The notes beneath the pieces were generated by a model. It had not been told where the DNA came from. It ran no database searches and saw only the letters and a program-made list of their open reading frames with translations. 64,000 nucleotides of DNA from assembly GCA_017480225.1 (NCBI GenBank), contig JAFVBB010000018.1, forward strand, positions 186,001 to 250,000, in the 5' to 3' direction. Numbering within the stretch: the stretch's first letter is position 1; each line of letters begins with the position of its first letter. Made by a program: the position numbers and the translations under genes. Positions 15,607 through 24,655 of this stretch are shown piece by piece. Source of the DNA: Bacteroidales bacterium (GTDB lineage Bacteria; Bacteroidota; Bacteroidia; Bacteroidales; P3).

Positions 15607-16923
15607 TTAGCGGGCTGTGTGGTCGAGCGGAACTACGTTTGATGGGTCGATGCCGAAGGGGTCGGGCTCTTCTTTTTCCTGGAAGGGCAGGGCAGGGGAC
15701 AGAGGGAGGCTGTCGCGGCGGTATTCCGAGCCTCGCTCTGGACGGCGGCAGTCGGTCATGCTGCCTTGCACGAGTTCTATCTCGTCGGCCGTCAAGGTTT
15801 TGCCATTGTCGTCGAAATGGTTTGCACGGATTGGGAACACCCTGGCCAGCTCGCCGCTGTAGTAGAAGTCGAAGCCTATGGCACCGAAGGTGTACTCACG
15901 GTCGCCGACGGTGATATGGCTGCCGCCGGGCATGGGGTCGGGCTTGGGGTGCGACTGCGAGAAGCCGATGTTGAAGAGCGTGAAGAGCAGGTCGGGGCGG
16001 TCGCTTATGTCGTAGCCCGCGCGGCGCCACTGCAGCATGGTCTGGTGCAGTATGCAGCCGGTGTAGATGTAGCTGTAGAGGTGGTTGCCGTAGTCCACCA
16101 GGCGGCGGTAGCGCTCTTCGGCATGGTTGTCGGTGGCGAAGTCGAGCAGGTGCTCGTAGGCTGGCCCCATGTAGTACTCGCTCTGTGGGTCGCGAAGGTG
16201 CTCCTCGACGGCCTCGGCGGTGAAGTCTTTTATGCCGTTCACGCCGTGGCTGAACTGGCTCTGCACAATCATCTTGACCGGGCCGAGGTAGCGCTTGTAG
16301 ACCTCGCGCTTGGAGCTGAAGAGGCGTATCTGCTCGCCGATGAGGCATCCGGCGATGAGGCGTGGCTCGACGCCGGTGAGTCGGCCTGCCTGGTTGATGA
16401 GCGCGCTGTCGTAGAGTATGGCCTGCTTGAGAGCCTCCCATTCGGGCGTGGCCATCCATGGCACGACGTTGGGATTGCTGCGTTGCGGCACAGAGCGGAG
16501 CAGTGCCGTCACTTCGTCGGACAAACGGCTTATGGTGTCGTTCCCGGTGGCGTAGATGGATGCCGCCGACACCATGCGGTCCACCAGCGTGGGGTCGCCG
16601 CATTCGGCGGCAGTCTGCATGATGAGGCGCGCGTTGCCGGGATAGAGGCGCGCCAGGGCGGCCAGCTGTCCCATGCGCTCGGCCCAGAGGCCGTCTTCCT
16701 CGGTGGTGTCAAGCTTGGCGCCGCGAAGCTGCTGCATCTCGCCCACCGACATGAGGTAGCGGTAGTTTTTGTCTACCGCGCCCCGGTTTTTTGTCACTCC
16801 AAGCTGGTAGAGCGCCCAAGCGCCCAAAATAGCAGCACCCGCCGTGGCAAAAAGCACCAGAGCCATGTCCAGTGCTTTTCGCCACAGCGGGCGCTGTTTG
16901 AAATCAAGCCACAATCGCTTCAT
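15607..16923 (-). CDS. Membrane-anchored protein with possible lytic-transglycosylase-like fold
   Basis: 438 residues; no family recognised with certainty. An N-terminal membrane anchor (about 17-42) is followed by a helical region and then ALINQAGRLTGVEPRLIAGCLIGEQIRLF (about 170-200). This last segment recalls the start of lysozyme-like domains, where the catalytic Glu follows an 'xxPxLIAA' helix. Later parts (QFSHGVNGIKDFTAEAVEEHL, LLFTLFNIGFSQSH) would match the QI/NxG segments of such domains. The C-terminus is acidic and proline-rich. It lies 24 bp after nhaD in the yidC-nhaD cluster. A role in cell-wall turnover is only a possibility. Confidence 0.55.
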   Translation of the reverse strand: MKRLWLDFKQRPLWRKALDMALVLFATAGAAILGAWALYQLGVTKNRGAVDKNYRYLMSVGEMQQLRGAKLDTTEEDGLWAERMGQLAALARLYPGNARLIMQTAAECGDPTLVDRMVSAASIYATGNDTISRLSDEVTALLRSVPQRSNPNVVPWMATPEWEALKQAILYDSALINQAGRLTGVEPRLIAGCLIGEQIRLFSSKREVYKRYLGPVKMIVQSQFSHGVNGIKDFTAEAVEEHLRDPQSEYYMGPAYEHLLDFATDNHAEERYRRLVDYGNHLYSYIYTGCILHQTMLQWRRAGYDISDRPDLLFTLFNIGFSQSHPKPDPMPGGSHITVGDREYTFGAIGFDFYYSGELARVFPIRANHFDDNGKTLTADEIELVQGSMTDCRRPERGSEYRRDSLPLSPALPFQEKEEPDPFGIDPSNVVPLDHTAR

Positions 16924-16947
16924 GGCCGAGTTGGCCGAAGGGGTTGG

Positions 16948-18312
16948 TTATGCCAGGTCGCGCAGCCAGGCCACATTCTCGAAGAGCGTGACGTCCATGG
17001 CGATGAACACCAGCGCGCCGACGATGTAGCCAGCCAGGGCGAGCAGCGATATCTTTTTGAGGTACCAGATGAAGTCTATCTTCTCCATGCCCATGACGGC
17101 CACGCCTGCGGCGGAGCCGATGATGAGCAGCGAGCCGCCGGTGCCTGCGCAGTAGGCCAGGAACTCCCAGAAGGGGTGGTTCACGGTGAACACACCGCCG
17201 TCGAGCGGGAACATACCCATGGCGGCTGCCACGAGAGGCACATTGTCGACCACCGACGAGAGCACGCCGATGATGAGGTCGATGAAGAAGAAGCCCGGGG
17301 CCTCGGTGCCGAAGGCGGAGCTCAAGCCGTTGGCCAGACTGCCGAGAATACCGGCCACCTTGAGGCAGCTCACGGCCATGAGTATGCCGAGGAAGAAGAG
17401 GATGGTGGGGGTGTCGATGTGCTCAAGCGTGCTAACGGCGGTGGGCAGCTGGTGTCCATCCTTGGAGTACTTGCGGCTGACAATCTCGGTGGTCACCCAC
17501 AGTATTGCCAGGCCTGCAAGCATGAAGAGGTAGGGAGGCAGGTGGGTGATGCTCTTCATGATGGGCACCATGACCAGGGCTGCCACACCCATGAAGAGCA
17601 CCAGGCGGCGGAACTTCATGGGCACCTCGACGCCGGTGTGGCTCTCCTCCGGGCGCACTATGTCGCCCTTGAGCGACACGCTGAGTATAAGCACCGGCAC
17701 AACCATGCACACGAGCGAGGCAATGATGGTCTTCACCATGATGTTCACAGTGGTCACCTGGCCGCCAATCCAAAGCATGATGGTGGTGACGTCGCCAATG
17801 GGGCTCCATGCGCCGCCTGCGTTGGCCGCGAGAATCACCATGCCCGCGTAGAGCCAGCGCTCGCGCTTGTCTGCGATGAGCTTGCGCAGCAGGGCAACCA
17901 TAACAATGGCTGTGGTCATGTTGTCGAGCAGGGCCGACAGGAAGAAAGTCAGGATGCTGACCACCCACAGCAGCTTGCGCTTGTCGGTGGTGGTAATCTT
18001 GTCGGTGACAATGGAGAAGCCTTGGTAGTCCTCAATCAGGGTCACAATGGTCATTGCGCCCAGCAGGAAGAAGACAATCTCAGCCGTGTCGCCAAGGTTC
18101 TCAATGAGGCTCTCACTGATGAAGTGGCGATAGTTTTCCAGTCCCCCGAACTCCGAGATGACGGCCGGGTTGTTCATGTTGAACATGTTGTAGAGTGCCC
18201 AAACCAGCACTCCCAACAGCAGCGCGGAGGCTGTCTTGTTGATTTTCAGCGGGTGCTCCAGCGCAATGCAGGCATACCCGATGATGAAAATGGTTACTAA
18301 TGTTACTACCAT
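16948..18312 (-). CDS. nhaD: NhaD-type Na+/H+ antiporter
   Basis: 454 residues with about 11-12 hydrophobic segments. The opening MVVTLVTIFIIGYACIALEHPLKINKTASALL is highly characteristic of the NhaD branch of the ion-transporter superfamily. Internal signatures include SALLDNMTTAIVMVALLRKL and AANAGGAWSPIGDVTTIMLW, the latter the ion-coordination region, and a second inverted half with GVLSSVVDNVPLVAAAMGMF. It exports Na+ (or Li+) in exchange for protons across the inner membrane. It lies 19 bp after yidC and is probably cotranscribed with it. Confidence 0.93.
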   Translation of the reverse strand: MVVTLVTIFIIGYACIALEHPLKINKTASALLLGVLVWALYNMFNMNNPAVISEFGGLENYRHFISESLIENLGDTAEIVFFLLGAMTIVTLIEDYQGFSIVTDKITTTDKRKLLWVVSILTFFLSALLDNMTTAIVMVALLRKLIADKRERWLYAGMVILAANAGGAWSPIGDVTTIMLWIGGQVTTVNIMVKTIIASLVCMVVPVLILSVSLKGDIVRPEESHTGVEVPMKFRRLVLFMGVAALVMVPIMKSITHLPPYLFMLAGLAILWVTTEIVSRKYSKDGHQLPTAVSTLEHIDTPTILFFLGILMAVSCLKVAGILGSLANGLSSAFGTEAPGFFFIDLIIGVLSSVVDNVPLVAAAMGMFPLDGGVFTVNHPFWEFLAYCAGTGGSLLIIGSAAGVAVMGMEKIDFIWYLKKISLLALAGYIVGALVFIAMDVTLFENVAWLRDLA

Positions 18313-18331
18313 GAGTTATTAATTTGGTTGG

Positions 18332-20263
18332 TTATTTCCTCTTGGCTTGCTCTTTCTGCATCTGCTCGGCCATCTTCTGCATTTCCTCCAGCCTTTGCTG
18401 GAACTTGCTCTTTTTCGCCTTGCCAGTGTTGCCACTGTGCTTTGCGTCGTAGGCAGCCATGCGGGCGCGCACCCTCTTCTCGCTGGTGAAGCGGCGGATG
18501 CTTATCATCACCACCATGGTGAACGATATGGAAATCAGCTGGTAGAGGCAAAGTGCAGCACTTTGGTTGTTGAAGATGAAGAGCATCATGAACGGCATGA
18601 AATACATCATGAACTTCATGCCCGGCACTTGCTGCGTGCCTGCCTGCTGCTTCATGGTGTACCACGTGTAGAAGAACTGTACGCCGAACATAAGCAGGCA
18701 GAACAGGGAGACGTGGTCGCCGTAGAGCGGAATATTGAAGCCGAAGTCCAGTATCGAGTCGTAGTTTGAAAGGTCGTTGCACCAGAGGAAGCCTTTTTGC
18801 CTCAACTCGATGGCAATGGGGTAGAACCAGAACATGGCGGTCCACACTGGCATTTGCAGTAGCACCGGAAGGCAGCCTGCCATTGGGTTGTAGCCTGCCT
18901 TGCGCTGCAGTGCAAGCATGGCCTGCTGCTTCTGCATGGCCTGCTCGGGCTGCGGGTACTTCTTGTTGAGGGCATCCATCTCGGGTTTGAGGATGCGCAT
19001 TATTGCGCCGCCTTCATAACTCTTGTACATCAGTGGCATAAGTGCCAGGCGCAGCAGAAGCGTGAAGATGATGACTATTAGGCCGTAGTTGCTTATGAAG
19101 CGTTCCAGAAGGTTGAAGACAGGAATGATGAGCCAGCGGCTCACGCTCTTGGATATGACCGTCCATCCGAGGGGGAGCATACGGTCGTAGCCGCGGTGGA
19201 AGCGGCGCAGGTCGCGGTATTTGGTCGGGCCGTAGTAGAAACCAAGGTGAGTCACCGGGCTTGCCGCGTCGTAGGGCAGACCGATGAGGGCCTGCATGTC
19301 GGTGAGGTAGCTGGAGGCGGTGTCACGGTGGTTGGTGCTCACGCGCAGGTCGGCATTCTCAAAGGGCACGCCACCCTCGGCGTTGACGATTGCTGCAAAG
19401 TACTGGTCTTTGAACGCCACCCAGTCGAGCTGGGTCTTCACCTGCTTGGCAGCATCCTGGCCCATGCGCAGATTGTCGGGGTTCTTGTCCTTGGGTGTCT
19501 TGTAGTAGATGCTGCTGTAGTAGCGCTCGCGGTCGCTGTTGCGATTGCTTTTGCCACGGCTGCCGCTGTTGACTTTTTCCTGACGCAGCATACGGTTCTG
19601 CCACTGGAAGTCGATGTAGCCTGTCTGGCGCACCAGCCCGCCGGTGTGCGAAAGGTCGATGTCAAAGCCCACCTCGTTGCTTGTGCCGCGCACGGTGTAG
19701 CGCAACTCGACGTAGGCGGAGGAGTCGGCGTTGCTGAACGGGGCGCGGAAAGCCACAGTCACCGAGTCGTCGCCGCTCACTGTGATGTCGCTACGCTCGG
19801 CGGGGCTGCCGTTGATGTAGGGGGTGAAGAGCAGGCTGCCGGTCGACACGGTGCGGTTGTCCTCGGTGTAGAAGACAAGGTTCATGTTGTCCTCGCCCGG
19901 AGTGATGAGCCGCAGGGGGAGGCTGTCGTAGGTCATGAAGCCGTCGAGCACCACGCTCTGCACCTGCGCACCCATGGTGTTGACGTCAACCAGCATACGG
20001 TCGTTGACGATGCGCACCGTGCGCGCCAGCGAGCGCAGCGAGTCGGCCGTGGTGGCAAACACCGTGCTGTCGCCCTCGGCGCGAGCCTTCTCCACGGCGG
20101 CCAGGCTGTCGGCAATCCGCTGCTCTTCCAGTTGCGCCTGCATGGTGCTGTCGTAAACGCGCTGCCGCTCGGCCATCTCCTCCTTCGACGGCGACACCCA
20201 AAACATGTAGCCGACAAATATTGCGAATATCAGTACGAGTCCGATTATCGATTTCTTTTCCAT
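18332..20263 (-). CDS. yidC: Membrane protein insertase YidC
   Basis: 643 residues, the large Gram-negative form. An N-terminal anchor (IIGLVLIFAIFVGYMFWVSPS) precedes a big periplasmic beta-rich domain (about 30-370). The conserved five-helix core follows (YGLIVIIFTLLLRLALMPLMYKSYEGGAIMR, then NPMAGCLPVLLQMPVWTAMFWF), and a lysine-rich tail (KKSKFQQRLEEMQK) could contact ribosomes. It inserts and folds inner-membrane proteins, alone or with SecYEG. In many Bacteroidales yidC follows pyrG; here a glycosidase gene is upstream instead. A -7 box lies at 20346-20353. Confidence 0.97.
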   Translation of the reverse strand: MEKKSIIGLVLIFAIFVGYMFWVSPSKEEMAERQRVYDSTMQAQLEEQRIADSLAAVEKARAEGDSTVFATTADSLRSLARTVRIVNDRMLVDVNTMGAQVQSVVLDGFMTYDSLPLRLITPGEDNMNLVFYTEDNRTVSTGSLLFTPYINGSPAERSDITVSGDDSVTVAFRAPFSNADSSAYVELRYTVRGTSNEVGFDIDLSHTGGLVRQTGYIDFQWQNRMLRQEKVNSGSRGKSNRNSDRERYYSSIYYKTPKDKNPDNLRMGQDAAKQVKTQLDWVAFKDQYFAAIVNAEGGVPFENADLRVSTNHRDTASSYLTDMQALIGLPYDAASPVTHLGFYYGPTKYRDLRRFHRGYDRMLPLGWTVISKSVSRWLIIPVFNLLERFISNYGLIVIIFTLLLRLALMPLMYKSYEGGAIMRILKPEMDALNKKYPQPEQAMQKQQAMLALQRKAGYNPMAGCLPVLLQMPVWTAMFWFYPIAIELRQKGFLWCNDLSNYDSILDFGFNIPLYGDHVSLFCLLMFGVQFFYTWYTMKQQAGTQQVPGMKFMMYFMPFMMLFIFNNQSAALCLYQLISISFTMVVMISIRRFTSEKRVRARMAAYDAKHSGNTGKAKKSKFQQRLEEMQKMAEQMQKEQAKRK

Positions 20264-20345
20264 AAACCAGTCAGTGTCGTATTGTCTGTGTTGTAGTCTA
20301 ATTCACAATGCAATGCACCCCATGCCACCTTCGGCTGGGAAAGTG

Positions 20346-20353
20346 CAAAGATA
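20346..20353 (-). promoter_or_regulatory. -7 box of the yidC operon
   Basis: Reads TATCTTTG on the minus strand, about 83 bp before the yidC ATG. The -33 region is not a clear TTTG. Confidence 0.6.
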
Positions 20354-20395
20354 CAAACTTTTCGCAATACGCGAAAAAAGATTTTCTCACCGGTG

Positions 20396-22510
20396 TCAGC
20401 GGCGGCTTGTGTAGATGTCGTTCAGCGTGCGCACCTTCACCCGCAGGCCGCTGACATCCGCCTTCGGGTCGGCAGGCCTGAAAGTGGCTGTCAGCCTCTG
20501 TCCTGCGGCGAGGTCGGTGAAGTTGCGCGTGAAGTGGCCGTCTACATGGGGCTCGGTTTCGAGGCAGACGTCATACAGGTCGCTTTCTGCCTGCAGGCTG
20601 ACCACTACCGAGCCGTCGCTGTCCTTGCTCTGCTCGATGGTGTAGGCTGCACGGTCGTAGTGGCGGTCTTTGGGATAGACGGAGTAATAGCGCTGCCAAC
20701 GTCCGAGGTCCACACTGTCGCTGAAGAGCTCGGCGGCGCGGTGGTGAAGCGCCTTCCAGTTGCCGTAGTAGTCGATCGAGCTCCACGAGGCCACCGGCCA
20801 GCAGTCGTTGAGCTGCCAGTAGAGCGTGCCTGCGCAGCGTGGGACGGCCAGGTGGCACACTATGCCGTAGCCCGCCCCCCAAGCCTGCAGCAACTGGCTG
20901 ACATAAGCATAGTCGTCGAGTGCGAGGCTCTTGCTGTCGAAGCCATAGTAGCGCATCATGGCATTGTCGATGATTTGCAGTCCGCGCGGGTGCTTCTGGT
21001 GGACACGCAGGGTGGGGGAGTCGACCCTCAGCTCATCCTCGGCGCAGAACTGTCGCAGGCTGCCAATCATGGGGTAGCTCTGGAAACCGTACTCGCTCAT
21101 GAAGCGGCCTGTCTTTTCCTTGTAGACCTCGAATGGCAGCTCGCCCCACCACACGCCCCAGTAGTGCGAGTCGCCGTGGGTGGTGCATTCGGGGTGGCCC
21201 CAGCCGTAGAGCGGCGAAGTGGTGATGTAGGGCCTCCGCAGGGGGTCGCAGTCGCGCACGGCGCGCGCCAGTATGCTGTTGTCGCTGTGGTTGCCGGTCG
21301 TGCCGGTGTAGCCGAAGATGGTGTCCATGGCTTTCTCCAGGCGACGGCGCTCCTCGGGCGTCCAGCTATATACACCCTGCCAGCCCCAGTCTTCCCAGCC
21401 GTTCTTCACCTCGTTGTTGCCGCACCACAGCACCACGCAGCTGTGCCGCGCTATGCGTGCCACGTTCTGCCGCGCCTCTTTCTCTATCGAGGCCAGCATC
21501 TCCGGGTTGTCGGGGTAGAGCATGGTGCTGAAGTTGAAGTCCTGCCACACCATCAGCCCCAGCGAGTCGCAGAGGTCGTAGAAGTAGTCGTGCTCGTAGA
21601 TGCCTCCGCCCCACACACGCAGCATGTTGAACCCGGCCTCCTTGGCCGAGGTGAGCAGCAGGCGGTAGCGTGCCTTCTGAACATCGTCCATCACCGGGAA
21701 GCTGTGTGCGGGTATCCAGTTGGCGCCCTTGGCGAAGAAGGGCTCGCCGTCTTTGCAGAAGGTGAAGCTGCGGCCAATGCTGTCGTCCTCCTGCACCAGG
21801 GTGACACGCGCGGCGTCTTCCTGACCCTTGCTCCGCCGGCCTCCGCACCATTCCTCGCGGCTGTTGGTGGCAAACACCCTCTTCCATATCCCGCATGTGG
21901 GCAGCGTCGGCCCCCAGTCCCAGCCCTGCTGGTAGGGCGCCACGCGGGTGAACGCGCGTCGGTCGGGGAGGGCGATGCCGTAGTCGGCCTCGCGGCGCTG
22001 GTCGTTGGCGAAGTGGAGGGTGTCGTTGAGCGTGATGTCGATGCGCAGGCTGTCGGCCTTGGCAACACGGCCGCCATCTATCGGGCAGCAGCTCTGCACG
22101 AACATGTTGTCGCAGAGAAGTTGCCGTCCGGCGCTGCTCCAGGTGCCGCTTTGCTTGCCATGCAGGTTGAACTCGACCACAGTGTTGCCCGCCAGCCCGT
22201 CGAACACCACCCACAGCGTGTCGCCCTTCGGCAGGGTGCTTGTGGCCACGGTGGCGGTATAGTGCCACACGCTGTCGCCCACCCAGCGCACGCTGTCCTC
22301 GTTGGTGCCCAGGTAGGGGTCGGCCAGCAGGCCGTTGGCCATGAGGTCGGTGTGCACAAATCCGGGCACGGTCGCCTTGTACCATTTGCCGCCATACTTG
22401 AACTGCCAGTTGTCAAGCTCCACACACTGAGGTCTGTGCCCGCACGAGGCCATTGTCGCCGCCAGCGCGGCCACGAGGATGAGAAGTGGTTTGTTCATTC
22501 GTTTTGCCAT
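20396..22510 (-). CDS. GH2 beta-mannosidase-like lipoprotein lacking the middle domain
   Basis: 704 residues; family beta-mannosidases are usually near 850. A lipoprotein signal has Cys23 (TMASC). The sugar-binding domain (about 28-211) ends in the expected YQQGWDWGPTLPTCGIW segment. The TIM barrel starts near 249 (FTFCKDGEPFFAKGANWIP) and contains the acid/base Glu367 in CGNNEVKNGW and the nucleophile Glu473 in FMSEYGFQSYP. Between residue 211 and 249 only some 37 residues replace the usual Ig-like second domain of over 100. Both catalytic residues are intact, so activity is plausible but unproven. ATG 22498 is an alternative start. It would cleave terminal beta-mannose from glycans in the periplasm or at the cell surface. 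Confidence 0.88.
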   Translation of the reverse strand: MAKRMNKPLLILVAALAATMASCGHRPQCVELDNWQFKYGGKWYKATVPGFVHTDLMANGLLADPYLGTNEDSVRWVGDSVWHYTATVATSTLPKGDTLWVVFDGLAGNTVVEFNLHGKQSGTWSSAGRQLLCDNMFVQSCCPIDGGRVAKADSLRIDITLNDTLHFANDQRREADYGIALPDRRAFTRVAPYQQGWDWGPTLPTCGIWKRVFATNSREEWCGGRRSKGQEDAARVTLVQEDDSIGRSFTFCKDGEPFFAKGANWIPAHSFPVMDDVQKARYRLLLTSAKEAGFNMLRVWGGGIYEHDYFYDLCDSLGLMVWQDFNFSTMLYPDNPEMLASIEKEARQNVARIARHSCVVLWCGNNEVKNGWEDWGWQGVYSWTPEERRRLEKAMDTIFGYTGTTGNHSDNSILARAVRDCDPLRRPYITTSPLYGWGHPECTTHGDSHYWGVWWGELPFEVYKEKTGRFMSEYGFQSYPMIGSLRQFCAEDELRVDSPTLRVHQKHPRGLQIIDNAMMRYYGFDSKSLALDDYAYVSQLLQAWGAGYGIVCHLAVPRCAGTLYWQLNDCWPVASWSSIDYYGNWKALHHRAAELFSDSVDLGRWQRYYSVYPKDRHYDRAAYTIEQSKDSDGSVVVSLQAESDLYDVCLETEPHVDGHFTRNFTDLAAGQRLTATFRPADPKADVSGLRVKVRTLNDIYTSRR

Positions 22511-22662
22511 GTTTGCAATTAATCAACAGTCAACGTATCCGCGCGGCCTTTATTGTGCCTCGCTGCGAAGAAAGTCGCCCGCAGGGAGGCTCCGGGCCTT
22601 GCCATCATGTATCTCCTTTGAAATACGGCATGGCGCGCCAATGCCGGTGTGCAAAGACTGGT

Positions 22663-22755
22663 TGTTCTTCGATTGATGTACGATTGTTCTTCGATTGTTC
22701 TCCGATGCTAAATCGAAGAACAATCGAAGAACAATCGGAGAACAATCGAAGAACA
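22663..22755 (+). repeat. Family A palindromic 11-bp-unit element, copy A4
   Basis: Units TGTTCTTCGAT, TGATGTACGAT, TGTTCTTCGAT, TGTTCTCCGAT, centre GCTAA, then ATCGAAGAACA twice, ATCGGAGAACA and ATCGAAGAACA; 93 bp, nearly identical to A3. The right flank GACGGCCTTTA resembles the flank of A1. It lies in the 613-bp divergent gap between the glycosidase and the 23124 gene; apart from this element and the promoter at 22981 I see nothing else there. Confidence 0.93.
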
Positions 22756-22980
22756 GACGGCCTTTACATTGCCCCAGTGCCGCTTTTCGCTGGCTGTTGG
22801 CTGGCTGCGATGGAGGCCGCCGCGGGGGTCTTTCTTGGCGTGCCGCTGCTTGCGTTTTTATGCGGCAGAGCAGGCGCGCCGAAAGAAAATGCCGGGTGCA
22901 TATGACTGGATGTGTGACGGTTCGGGGGATTTGAAATGTTAAATTATAGGAAAACCCTGTGCGGTGAGAGAAAAAAAACG

Positions 22981-22988
22981 TATCTTTG
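22981..22988 (+). promoter_or_regulatory. -7 box of the 23124-25204 operon
   Basis: TATCTTTG matches the consensus. It rules out a coding start upstream of about 22995 and leaves a leader of about 130 nt before ATG 23124. Confidence 0.65.
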
Positions 22989-23123
22989 CAGCCGATTGTG
23001 CAGCGCGAAGTGCAGCCGTTGGCCTGCAGTTTGTGCTTGTCCGACAGCAAGATGCGACAACGCACCGGCTGCTGGACAGAAGTGGTTGAAAGAAAAAAAA
23101 CAGAAAATACAACACCAACAGCA

Positions 23124-23822
23124 ATGAAAGGCAGAACAATCATCCAAATCGTGCTGGGCATAGTGATCGTTGCCCTCGGCATTGTTCTCTACAACAGCAT
23201 CAAGACCCCGATGCGTTTCGACAACGAGTACACCAAGAGACGCGACGCCTGCGCCGAGAAACTGAAGGCGATACGCACTCTCGAGGAGTCGTACAAGCTG
23301 ACTTACGGCACCTACTGCGGCAGCTTTGACACCCTCTTTGGACGCCTGATGAGCGAGGACAGCCTGCGTGTGGTCAGCAAAGAGATCAACTACGAGAGCA
23401 TTCCCGAAGGCATCGACATCAACGAGGTGCCCGAGCTTGAGGCTGTAAAGAAGGGCTATGTGTCGCGCGTTGAGGTGTTTGTCAACCCCATTGCGAAGCT
23501 TCGCGAGGACGGCAAGCTGACTGTGACCGACGCTTCCGGCTACACCCGCCAGATGACCGACGAGGAGATCCTCAACCTGCGCTATGTGCCCTATCCCAGG
23601 GATCAGCGCAACGAGTTCGAGCTCAAGGCCGGCCTGCTCGACAAGAGCGGCCTCACGGTGCCCGTGTTCGAGTGCAAGGTGCCCCTTGAGGTGCTTTTGA
23701 GCGACATGGACCACCAGCTTGTGGTCAACAAGATTGCCGAGGTGCATGAGGTCAAGGACCGCTACGCAGGCTGGAAGGTCGGCGACATGAACCAGGCTGT
23801 TGTCGACGGCAACTTCGAGTAG
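23124..23822 (+). CDS. Single-pass membrane protein of unknown function
   Basis: 232 residues. A clear N-terminal transmembrane helix (TIIQIVLGIVIVALGIVLY, about 5-23) is followed by a soluble, charged domain. The stretch KRRDACAEKLKAIRTLEESYKLTYGTYCGSFDTL resembles the start of pseudopilin-like proteins, where a helix runs out of the membrane segment, but no prepilin cleavage site is seen. It heads a run with DUF3822 and rsmD, 14 bp apart. I chose the ATG that starts the membrane segment; upstream in-frame sequence overlaps the promoter leader. Confidence 0.72.
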   Translation: MKGRTIIQIVLGIVIVALGIVLYNSIKTPMRFDNEYTKRRDACAEKLKAIRTLEESYKLTYGTYCGSFDTLFGRLMSEDSLRVVSKEINYESIPEGIDINEVPELEAVKKGYVSRVEVFVNPIAKLREDGKLTVTDASGYTRQMTDEEILNLRYVPYPRDQRNEFELKAGLLDKSGLTVPVFECKVPLEVLLSDMDHQLVVNKIAEVHEVKDRYAGWKVGDMNQAVVDGNFE

Positions 23823-23836
23823 GAGCGCAGATTCCC

Positions 23837-24652
23837 ATGCCTTACCTCTGCAAGAGCCACATCGCCGCTTCCGGCGGCACATCCTCGCGCGACAAGCGGC
23901 TCACCGTGTGCCTGCGCGAGGATGGTTTCTCCTTTGCCGAGACCACGCCCGACGGGCGTCTGCAAAGTTTCGGCGAGGCCGAAGGCCGCCACGCCTCCAC
24001 GATGACCGGCACGCTGGCCGACGTCAAACAGTTCCTCGGTGGCGTGGGCATCAAGCCCCTGGGCTACGCCCGAATGCAGTTGGTGGTGATGAGCCGCCAC
24101 AGCACGTGGGTGCCCGACGAGCTCTACAGCAGCGCCTCGAACAGGAGTTACCTGCGGCTTGCCGGGGTGCAGCCCGACGGCGTGGCCGTGTGCCACAGCG
24201 AGCGGCTGGCCTCGACGGCGGTTTTCTCGGCCAACGAACAGACGGTCACCGCTTTCAAGGTGGCCATGCCGGGTGTGTCGGTGATGAACCAGCACGCGCT
24301 GTTGGCCGGGCTGGCACCGCTTTTTGCCGGTTGTGCAGCCATCGTGTCGCACTGGCGCGACGGCCTTGTCGACGTGGCGGCATTCCACGACGGGCGCTAC
24401 CTTGTGGGCAACACTTTCGCCTGCGGCACAGCCGAAGAGGCGGTGTACAGGCTGGTCGACGTCATGAAAAGCTATTCATTGGAGCAGGCAGGAGCCAGGC
24501 TGCTGCTGTGCGGCAAGGTTGACCAGCAGGTGTACGAGGCCTGCTGCCCTTACTTCCCGGAGGTTGACCTCTTCGCCGGCACAGGCACTCCGGAGCAGGA
24601 CGCGGCTTTCGACGGCTTCCCATTCTACGAACACGCCTTGCTGCTGATCTGA
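23837..24652 (+). CDS. DUF3822 family protein (PilM-like fold)
   Basis: 271 residues. The pattern of RLTVCLREDGFSFAETTPDGRLQSF, then VVMSRHSTWVPDELYS, VSVMNQHALLAGL and FEHALLLI-type endings fits the DUF3822 family of Bacteroidota, predicted to have an actin-like/PilM-related fold. Its function is unknown. The gene is nearly always beside rsmD in this phylum, and here it precedes rsmD by 3 bp, which supports the assignment. Confidence 0.82.
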   Translation: MPYLCKSHIAASGGTSSRDKRLTVCLREDGFSFAETTPDGRLQSFGEAEGRHASTMTGTLADVKQFLGGVGIKPLGYARMQLVVMSRHSTWVPDELYSSASNRSYLRLAGVQPDGVAVCHSERLASTAVFSANEQTVTAFKVAMPGVSVMNQHALLAGLAPLFAGCAAIVSHWRDGLVDVAAFHDGRYLVGNTFACGTAEEAVYRLVDVMKSYSLEQAGARLLLCGKVDQQVYEACCPYFPEVDLFAGTGTPEQDAAFDGFPFYEHALLLI

Positions 24653-24655
24653 CCT

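Noticed and set aside
15766-18300. 844-codon plus-strand frame across the 15607 and nhaD genes
   Set aside because: Same antisense artefact. The opposite strand encodes NhaD with clear transporter motifs, while this frame is His/Glu/Val-rich and featureless.
20393-22522. 709-codon plus-strand frame opposite the beta-mannosidase
   Set aside because: The minus strand carries both catalytic glutamates and a lipoprotein signal; this frame has no recognisable domain.
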